This document shows positions 54,998-64,000 of a stretch of 64,000 nt of DNA, piece by piece. The stretch's first letter is position 1. Each line of letters opens with the position of its first letter. The DNA comes from Apiosordaria backusii (Eukaryota; Ascomycota; Sordariomycetes; Sordariales; Lasiosphaeriaceae). Position numbers and translations under genes: made by a program. The notes below the pieces were generated by a model, which was not told where the DNA came from, made no database searches, and saw only the letters and a list, made by a program, of their open reading frames with translations. The stretch lies in the NCBI GenBank assembly GCA_030549205.1, contig JAUKTV010000002.1, forward strand, positions 868,001 through 932,000. Reading direction: 5' to 3'.

Positions 54998-57811
54998 TAA
55001 TACCTAAGCTTTTACATTATATAGGTTATATATACCTATATATAATATAATGCTTAAGCTTTTTATATTAATACTCTAAGTTAAGAAAGAAATATATCGT
55101 CCCGATATAATAAATGCTTAGCTATCTTCTTCTTATTTATCTATTACTATATTAATTAGAAAATACCTTCCTTTTTTTTTAAACAATATACTTTTTACTA
55201 AAGCTAGAGCTTTACAAATCAATCTTAAGCATTTCTTTTTTATATACTAACTATACAATATCCTTTTTATATAAATATATAATATTATATAATACCATTA
55301 CCCTATTTTAGCCTTTCTTTATTAATATAGCGATTATATTTATTATGTTCTCTATATTGTTTTTTATCTCCTTAATTTCCTTTTTTATTTTAACAATCTA
55401 ACTATTCTACTATTTAATTATTTCTTTCTGCTCTTTAAAACGACCTATTATTATCTCTATTTTCTTATTGCCAATACTTACGGTATTAACTATCGCTAAC
55501 GATTTATTAATAAGCTTACGTAGTTTATTTATAATTAGCTTTATAAAGAAGATATTATCGTCGTTATTCTAACTATAATCGGTATACTACTTATTATTAC
55601 TTTACTTATTAATATATTATTTATTAGTATCCTACTTATTAATATATTACTTATTATTATCTTATTTATTATTATTTTCCTATTTATTAATAACTTATTC
55701 TTTGTTATCTTGTTATTATTTTCAGTTAGTTAATTGCTTAATATACTTACTTTTATTTTTAAGTAGGCTAACTTAGCATTTAATAACTTTACTTTTAGTA
55801 CTAACAATATACCGGCCAATCTTAAGGTTAAATTTAATATTAATAGCGTTAGTTTTAATAGGCTATTAAATAAGGTAAATAATTTATTTAATAAACCATT
55901 TAATACTTTTATTATCGGTAGCCTTACTTTAAAGTATTATAAAGGCAGAAAGGATTCTCTTTTACTTACTAGTAGGCTTCTCTATATATTTTTAAACCTA
56001 GTTTTTATTATTAAAGTATATACCTTTTTAGAATTAATAGTAAATAGCCTTAGCTTTTATATATATAAGTAGTTTATAAGTTTTTACTAGCTTATAGATT
56101 TACAGTAGGATTTATCTTCTATTATTAATTTATAGGATAATAAAGCTTTCTTTAAAAAGGATATATGAAATAGATATAATGTCTTTTTAAACCTAAAGGT
56201 CCTTTTTTTCGACGATTTTTAACTTAAGCTCTTTAAAATTTTTATAAGTTTCTTTATAAAATATAAATGTATTGTTTATTAATTTACTTAAAGATAGTAT
56301 ATATACTATATACTTAATGTCGATATTATTTAAGTTAAGGTAGTACTTTTTAATAAACTCTACAATTTTATATATAGTAAGTTCGAGCTTAATCTCTTTG
56401 CCTTTAATAGTAGGGATTAAATAGTATATTAAATTGACTTTAATAACTTCGTTCTTAACCTTAATTAAAGTATTTATTATTAAGGCTTTACTAATTATTA
56501 TACTTTTAATTAAGGCCTTTTTAATTATAATATTTATAGTTTAGGCTTTTTTAATCAAAGTATCTATAGTTAAAGTCTTTTTAATTAAGATATTTATAGT
56601 TAGGATCTTTTTAATAGGAGTTAATTTAATTAAGGTAATAATAGGATTAGATTTTATAGGTATAGTTATAATTAGATTTTTTTTAATAAAGGTTAAGTTA
56701 GTAAAAGCAGTATTAAAGTTTAGCTTTATAGAAGTTGCTTTAATAGAAATAGCATTAAGGTTCTTTTTAATAAATTTAGTTTAATAGACTATTAACTATA
56801 TAATAGGTTTATCTTTTAAATTAAGTCCCTTTTAAGTAATAATGGAACGACTTACTTATTAACTTTAAAAGGTTACCTATAGCAGCAAAAGGTTTAAATA
56901 AGCTAATTAAATAGTTTTTATATAAGCAGTATTTTATTAAATACTTAAGTAGGTTGTTTTATTAAAGGCAATTTAATTATAGATAGGTTGTCGATTAAGA
57001 TTTAATAATAAAGTTGCAATTTTAATAAGTATAGTAAGGAAATATAATATATAAAAGATGGTTAGAAAATTTAAAAGGTCGAATATAGGATTAATACTAT
57101 TAATAGCTATTATTTATATTATAACTTATTTTAAAATTTTAAAAGCTTTTAAACTAATAAATTGCTTAAAGCTTATACTCTTTTTTTATAGGTTATTTAT
57201 TAGCTTTAACTTATTATTAGGCTAATTTAGCCTTTTATTTTTAATAACTACCTTAATATTAGTCTTTAATATAACTATAACCTCTTTACTTTAACTATTT
57301 AGTACCTTCTCTAAAGCTACTAGGCTTATTTCTCTTTTCTTAAGTAAATGTTCTTTTTTTTTAAGTTCTTTAATAAGTTTATTCTTTTTAAATAAATACT
57401 ATAACTTATACTTATATACTATATTTAATGCTATTTCCAATAAAATTACTTTATACTATTACTTACTATAGCCTTTATTGTATCCTTTCTATAATACTAA
57501 ATATTCTACCTTTAATTTCTTAACTTTCTATATAATATATTTTACTTTAATCCTATCTATTTTAAATAACTTATGTTGAAATACAGCACTTAGTTGTGGA
57601 CTTTACAGTGTACTTTGGCCTGTAACCTACAAGCCAACAACAACCACCAATGGCTTGGAATCACAGCGCTCACCAACACTCTGCCACGGCAATCGCAGTG
57701 GTCTTCGGACCCCTGAAGCAGCCCGGAGCCCCGGGCGGTTAGCGCACTGCAACGGTGAAACGTTAGCGCCCTGCACCCTGTAAACGGCTTCCGGCTAGCG
57801 CACTCAACAGT

Positions 57812-57837
57812 CAGACTTGGCCGGCCGGCCAAGTCTG
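57812..57837. repeat. 26-bp perfect palindrome in the solo LTR
   Basis: Two 13-nt arms, CAGACTTGGCCGG and its reverse complement, meet without a loop, with GGCCGGCC at the centre. Could be a dimeric protein-binding site in U3. Confidence 0.85.
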
Positions 57838-57933
57838 CAGCTAGCGGACTCAACGGGCATTCAGGCCCTGCAGCTAGCGGACTCAACGGGCATTCAGGCC
57901 CTGCAGCTAGCGGACTCAACGGGTATTCGGGCC
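57835..57933. repeat. Three 33-bp direct repeats in the solo LTR
   Basis: Units start at 57835, 57868 and 57901, each CTGCAGCTAGCGGACTCAAC plus GGGCATTCAGGCC (third with two changes). Decayed versions are visible in both element A LTRs. Confidence 0.85.
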
Positions 57934-60536
57934 CTGGAACGGAGAGAGGTTCGGAGAGCAATACAGGGCCGAAGACCTATAATAGGTCTTGTCCCTCGCG
58001 ACTGTTCACTGTGATATTTTCCTAGTCAATAAGTCAATTCAATATACTGGTTCACCACATCTTACAGTGCCTCACAAGCCTATGTTACAGTGTCTATCCT
58101 CTATATATTGCAGGGCGTCGCCCCTGTAATCCATATTCCTTCAGTGCTCAGCCACTGTCGTATGCTGCAGACAAAGCCCTCTTCGCTCTCAGTGTTCTGC
58201 GCCGTTCCCTGCACAGGTCTATACCTATAGGCCTGTGAGACACCTATCTTAACAACTTATTACCTTTTTTTATTTAGATTACCTTATTTAAAGCTTTAAG
58301 TAGCCTATTATATAGATCTAGGCCTTCTAGTATTGGAACTAATTAGATAATTGAGATTATTAAATATACTTTCTAACTTATTAAAAGCTTAAGTTTATAT
58401 ATTAAGTCTCTATACTTCTTTACAACTTTAAATAGCCCGGTCTTTTATTGTAAATACTTTCTAAATAGCCTATTAAAAAGTATATATCTATAGTATAGCT
58501 ATAAGTATACTATATTGCCTTTTTTAAAGATATATAGGGTCTTCTTTTTATTATAATGCATTTTATTACTAACTATAGTATATATTATTATTACCTTAAC
58601 TTCCTCCTTATATAATAAATGCTATATCGTTGCCTTAGTATTTATTATAATATTAAAGTTTAAATCTATAGTTAATTTCAGCTTAAATCCTAATACTAAC
58701 TTAATTAGTAATATTTTAAAAACTAATAAATATACTATATTTAAATAGTACTATAAAGCTAATAAAATATCTAACTATAATATATTTTAATTTATTATAA
58801 TATAAAATTTAATAGCAATCTTAATATCTTAATTCTTATATTCTAACGCCCTATTTCCTTTAAAGTACTAAGCACTAGTTATTTATAATTTAGCTTTTAT
58901 TACTTTAAATATCCTTTACTATAGTTTATTTATAAATTTAAGATCCTTATTTAAAATGATTTTAAAGGGAAATCCCTAATTACTATATTATAATTTTATA
59001 ATAAAATAATAAGCTTATTCTTTAGCTATCTATTTTATAATATTAAAGATTAAAATTATCCTTCTATTATACTGTCCTATTACTATTATTATAATATTAA
59101 AGCCTATAGATAGTACTGCCTATATTTTAAATAATTTAATAATTAATAAAGCAATAATAAAGTTAATACAAATAGTATATTTAGAAACCGGTTTTAGATT
59201 TACTAAATTTAATTTCCTAAACGGTTTAGCTTTAAATATAGTATTATAAATATAAATTAAACAATACTTAATATATTTTTTAATTACCTTAATTGTTTAA
59301 ATAATACTATATCTTTATAGTATTTTAGCCATTTATTAATAGTTAAAGTAATAGTTATTATTATATACTACTTTTAAAATATTTTATAGACAATTCCTAA
59401 AGATATATAGGTAAGGTAGTTTATTCTTTAGTATATAATATAAAATATTATCTTTTAGTTTAAAAAGATATTCTAATATAGATAGGATTAGTTTACCCTT
59501 TTTCTTTTATAATCTGGTTTTTTCTTTACAACTTTTAAATAAATAAAATAATAATAGTATATTTTTTATCCTATTAATAACCCTTTATTAGCTTTACTTT
59601 AAAATCGTTATTTATAATAGTTTATATAACTGTAAATGCCTTTTTATTTTAAATATTATCCAGTTTATTACTGTCCAGTAGTTAATCTTTAAATAATTTT
59701 AACCTTAATAGTATAGCTAATATTAGGTTAAGCTTTTTAAAGATATAGTATATATTTAGTTAATACTAAGCTAAATATACTACTATTGTTATAAGCTTTA
59801 AATTTAATTTTACTAAATTAACTGTCTTTAACGATATATCAGTGTTAATAATTGCTTTTATTACTTTATAGTTAGTAAATATAATAATTAGGTCGACTAA
59901 TATTTACAATTAAGTTTTAACTTTATAATATATTTATATTAAACTAATTACCTTTAGTTCGGTAAGCCAATATTGTTTTTCTAATAGTAATAGTTTTTTA
60001 TTAAAGAATATAATAAGCTATACCTTATTAAATAATATAAACTTACTATTTTACTTATTATCTTTAATATAAAATGCTATAATACTTATCTTTTATTTAA
60101 ATATATCGATCTTAATTAATACTAGTCTATACCTATTCTAATAAATTAAATACTTAAGTTTAATAAAGTACTGTTAAAGTTCTTTAAATACCTTAATTTC
60201 TTTAACAGTTAGCTTATACTTTACTTTTAAAGTATATTTAGTCTTTACTTTTTTTATTTTATTACTATAAATACCTTTTTCTTTAGCTTCCTTTAATATA
60301 GTTACCTTTTTATCCTTTAATAGTTAAATAATCTATTAATAGTATAGAATAAATCTTTTTAAAAAGCCAATTATCTTAATATACTACTTTAATAAGTATA
60401 GGTTATTTAATATTGTTAATATAGCAATAGCTTTAACCTTATTCTCTATAGTAACTATATTAAAACTATCTATATAAAAACTAAATAGCCTAATTAATAA
60501 AATCCTAAAAAAGGATTTTTTAAAATTAATAATAAT

Positions 60537-63213
60537 GATATGGAAAAGGACAGCGTAGTAATAATAGGTGTCAAGATGGTTACATTGAATTGATTGTTTT
60601 TAAGAAGAAGCTAGAGCTAACAAGCTGTTTTAGTATCCTCTATAGGTTATATATACCTATACATAATATAATATCTATATAGGTTATATATACCTATATA
60701 CAATATAATGCCTAAGCTTTTTATATCAATGCCACGGGCCGAGAAAGAAATATATTGTCCTAATATAGCAAATGCTTAGCTATCTTCTTTTTATTTACCT
60801 ATTACTATATTAATTAGAAAATACCCTCCTCTATTCTTAAATAATATACCTTTTACCGAAGCTAAAGCCTTACAAATAAATCCTAAGTATTCCTTTTCTA
60901 TATACTAACTATATAATAACTATATAATATCCTTTTTATATAAATATACAATATTATATAATACCATTACCCTATTTTAATCTTTCTTTATTAATATAGT
61001 GATTATATTTATTATCTTTTCTATATTGTTTTTTATTTCCTTAATTTCCTTTTTTATTTTAATAATCTAGCAACTTTACTATTCTATTACTACCTTTTGC
61101 TTTTTAAAACAACCTATTATTATCTTTATTTTCTTATTACTAGTACTTACAGTAGTAGCTATTGCTAATAACTTATTAATAAACTTACATAGCTTATTTA
61201 TAGTTAGCTTTATAAAGAAAATATTGTTATTATTATTATTTTAACTATAGTCGGTATACTATTTATTATTACTTTGCTTATTAGTATATTATTTATTAGA
61301 ATCTTACTTATTAATATATTGCTTGTTATTATTTTATTTATCGTTATTCTTTTATTTATTAATAACCTGTTTTTTATTACTATCTTATTACTTTTAGTTA
61401 ATTAACTGTTTAATATACTTACTTTTATTTTCAAGCAGGCTAGCTTAATGTTTAGTAGTTTTAGTTCTAATACTAACAATATACTAAATATTTTTAAGGT
61501 TAGATTTAATATTAATAGCGTTAGTTTTAATAGGCTATTAAAGAGGGTAGATAATTTATTTAATAAACCTCTTAATACTTTTATTATCAGTAGCCTTACC
61601 TTAAAGTATAATAAAAGTAAAGAGGATGCTTTCCTACTTACCAGTAAGCCTTTTTATATATTTTTAAGTCTAGTTTTTATTATTAAAGTATATACCTTCT
61701 TAAAACCGGTAGTAAATGGCCTTAACTTCTATATATATAAGCAGTTTATAGGTTTTTATTAGCTTATAGATTTACAGTAGGATTTATCTTCTATTGTTAA
61801 TTTATAAGGCGATAAAACTTTCTTTAAAAGGAATATATAAGATAGGTACAATGTCCTTTTAAATCTAAAGGTCCTCTTTTCCGACTATCTTTAACTTAAG
61901 CTTTTTAAAACTCTTATAAGTCTTTTTATAAAATATAAACATACTATCTGTTAATTTACTTAAGGATAGTATATATACTATACATTTAAGGTCGAAATCA
62001 TTTAAGTTAAGGAAGTGCTTTTTAGCAAACTTTATAATTTTATATATAGTAGGTTTAAGCTTAATCTTTCTAACCTTAATAGTAAGGATTAAATAATCTG
62101 TTAAACTGACCTTAATAATTTTATTCCAGGCCTTAATTAAGGTGCTTATAGTCGGAGTCTTTTTAGCCAGAATGTCTATAGTTAGAACCTTCTTAATAGA
62201 GGTTAATTTAACTAAAGTAGTAATAGGGTTAGGCTTTATAGATATAGTTATAATTAGATTTCTTTTAATAGAAGTTAGCTTAATAAAAGCAGTATTAGGG
62301 TTTGGCTTTATAGAAGTTATTTTAATAGAAGCAGCGTCGAGGTTCTTTTTAACAGATCTAATTTAATAGGCTACTAACTATATAATAGATTTGTCTTTTA
62401 AGTCAGGTCCTTTTTTAATAGCGATAGAAATAACTTATTTATTAGCTTTAAGAGGTTATCTATAGTAATAAAGGGTTTCGATAGGCTAAGTAGATAGTTT
62501 ATAAAGAGGCGGTATTTTAGTAAGTAGCATTTTATTAAATACTTAAATAGATTATTCTATTAAAGGCGGTTTAGTTATAAATAGGTTGTCGATTAAGATT
62601 TAGTAATAAAGTCGTAACTTTAGTAAGTATAGTAAGAAGGTATAAAGTATAGAAGAAGGTTAGAAAGTTGAAAAATTAAATGTAAGGTTAATACTATCGA
62701 TAACTATTGTTTACATTATAAATCGTTTTAAAAAAAATTTTATAAGCTTTTAAGCTAATAGGTTATTTAAAGCTTATATCCCTTCTTTATAGGTTATTTA
62801 CTAGCCTTAACTTACTATTAGATTAATTTAACCTCTTATTTTTAATAACTACTTTGATATTAGTCTTCGGTATAACTATAACCTCCTTGCCTTAACTATC
62901 TAGTACTTTATTTAAGGCTATTAAGCTTATTTTTCTTTTCTTAAGTAGGCGTCTTTTCTTTTTAAGTTCCTTAGTAAGTTTATTCTTTTTAAATAGATAC
63001 TATAACTTATACTTATATACTATATTTAATACTATTTCTAATAAAGCTATTCTATACTACCACTTACTATAGCCTTTATTGTATCCTTTTTAAAATATTA
63101 AATATTCTATCTTTAACTTTCTAGCTTTTTATATAATATATTTTACTTTAATCCTATCTATCTTAAATAACTTATTACCTTCTTCTATTTAAATTACTTT
63201 ATTTAGGGTTCTA
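60537..63213 (-). mobile_element. G2: second copy of the gypsy 3' region
   Basis: Collinear with G1 (40862-40999, 54998-57573, 58255 to about 58297) without the insertions. It starts at the same LTR terminus TGATATGG and abuts G1's RT at 60536, so G2 probably inserted into G1. Homology ends near 63213. The minus strand carries a charged coiled-coil ORF (LTKELKKKRRLLKKRKISLIALNKVLDS). RIP-mutated throughout, somewhat less than G1 in its LTR part. Confidence 0.6.
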
Positions 63214-64000
63214 GATATCTCAGTATAACAAACTCCTATCCAAGACCTCTAAAAAGGATATTAATTATCTCCGGCTTTTCGCCTGCTTCGGCTTTAATAA
63301 ATAAAAAGGATATCTTTACTAGAGATTCGCTTACACTATTAACTTTACTAGTAGATAGTATTATTAAAGGTTCAATACTTAAGGAAGGCTCTATTGCACT
63401 AAGTAGAACTACCGTTAAAGCTAGTATAGACTTAATAGCCGATAAATAAGGGGTTAAATATTCTTACTATTATAAAGGAATAGGCTTAATAGTTAGTAGC
63501 TAATATATAAAAGCTAGTATAGCGGAGGTAATTAATAATATAGGGGTAAGGGATTTACTTTAAGTACGCTTTTAGTCTTACTTAACCGTCGGTATAGTCT
63601 ACTAGACTGGTACTAACTTAGCCTAGTTTAGCTTCAGCTTATTTAGTAGCCCGGTATTAACGACGATCGAGGATAGAGGCTGTAGTGATAAAATCGGAGT
63701 CCCGAGTATGTTGTCATTGCCGGGTTAGGCAGAAGCCTCTAAATGATCTGATGCATTATCCGGCCCTAAAATATACTGCAGGCTAGCCGCCAGGCTAGGC
63801 TTACATACATAGCTAGAGGCTACTCGAAAGTCGCTAGTTTAGGTATGCCTAACAGATTCTTACTCCTGGTATAAATTTCCTTAACCCGCCTTCTCTCGGT
63901 ATATGCTTGGGGTACCGAGCTCCGTTGTAAGGGGACTTGGCGCTAGATGCTGCTTATTACAACTATTTGATTTTTAATAAATCGGAAAATCTTTTTTCTA
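63214..64000. other. Unassigned right end of the heterochromatic block
   Basis: AT-rich to about 63590, then closer to normal composition (63590-63960) without open frames. Might be the flank or LTR of another element; I see no terminal repeat. Confidence 0.3.

Larger units (their letters stand above)
57574..58254 (+). repeat. Undamaged solo LTR of family A
   Basis: 681 bp from TGTTGAAATA to TCTTAACA with target duplication ACTTA (57569-57573 and 58255-58259). It is markedly less AT-rich than everything around it and lacks the CpA-to-TpA changes seen in both LTRs of element A. A TATATATTGCAG-type segment lies near its end. No internal domain remains, so it arose by LTR-LTR recombination. The uninterrupted target is preserved in G2 at 63170-63174. 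Confidence 0.92.
40862..60536 (-). mobile_element. G1: minus-strand Ty3/gypsy chromovirus relic, interrupted
   Basis: Reading right to left: RT/thumb-like text (about 60530-60300), RNase H (about 60250-59850, QNRYRLVLIKID and FFNKKLLLLEKQYWLTELKV), and integrase and its C-terminus (about 59500-58300, IISIIQLVPILEGLDLYNR). After the solo LTR come a chromodomain-like end, a charged coiled-coil ORF, and the LTR whose 3' terminus is CATATCA (plus-strand TGATATG at 40862). All is RIP-mutated. It is interrupted by element A within its LTR, by the solo LTR, and truncated at 60536 by G2. Its 5' part is not in the window. Confidence 0.6.

Noticed and set aside
57590..58014. ORFs of 123 and 65 codons with tandem peptide repeats in the solo LTR
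   Set aside because: They arise from the 33-bp LTR repeats and have no counterpart in the family A LTRs.
61448..62366. Plus-strand ORFs of 104 and 74 codons in G2
   Set aside because: Hydrophobic Ile/Leu/Phe-rich frames produced by AT-rich sequence; the element's coding strand here is minus.
54998..63213. The two homologous 2.7-kb blocks as giant LTRs of one element
   Set aside because: The minus-strand reading continues from integrase into the first block as a chromodomain-like sequence, so the blocks are 3' coding regions plus LTR of two gypsy copies.

Overview
The window is nuclear DNA of a filamentous ascomycete (Pezizomycotina, most likely a Sordariomycete). The short introns have GT-AG ends and CTGAC or CTAAC branch sites. 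The genes are conserved fungal families (the meiotic helicase MER3/HFM1, a nucleotide-sugar transporter, an OsmC protein, an NmrA-like protein, an Alt a 1-like secreted protein). Long AT-rich blocks carry the C-to-T/G-to-A damage, mainly CpA to TpA, left by repeat-induced point mutation (RIP). The chromosome alternates between a compact gene-rich part with normal composition and transposon-derived heterochromatin.

Layout. 41-7368 is a complete Ty3/gypsy chromovirus with identical 403-bp LTRs and a perfect ATTAA target duplication. It is not RIP-mutated although it sits in AT-rich DNA. 7374-9250 is AT-rich relic plus anonymous DNA. 9667-17865 is a gene-poor transition zone: two small secreted-protein genes each broken by a stop of the kind RIP makes, a two-exon helicase fragment, an unknown ORF, an ATTAAGCAACCCTC repeat array, a GC-rich island and a TTG microsatellite. 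18833-36657 is the gene-rich core, mostly on the minus strand: an OsmC-like protein, a secreted triple SnoaL-like protein, MER3, a UDP-galactose-type transporter, a 91-residue membrane protein, a mitochondrial PP2C phosphatase, a 68-residue cysteine-rich protein (plus strand) and an NmrA-like protein.

36780-64000 is one heterochromatic block. It opens with a helically phased GCTCACC array and a 119-bp tandem duplication, followed by a RIP-wrecked DUF3435 (fungal tyrosine-recombinase family) gene. Then comes a nested stack of retroelements that can be ordered exactly by target duplications. A minus-strand gypsy chromovirus relic (G1) is interrupted by copia element A (41000-54997, duplication TAATA). 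A is interrupted by copia element B (46806-54405, duplication ATAGT). G1 is also hit by an undamaged solo LTR of family A (57574-58254, duplication ACTTA) and by a second gypsy copy (G2, from 60537). G2 provides a paralogous empty site for the solo LTR.

The strongest observations are as follows. The young chromovirus has a readable expression and priming programme: a predicted self-primed reverse transcription start and a canonical -1 frameshift signal. The large block shows a recombinase relic next to a phased repeat array, which looks like the terminus of a DUF3435 mobile element. All assignments rest on reading the sequence and remembered family features; no database search was run.
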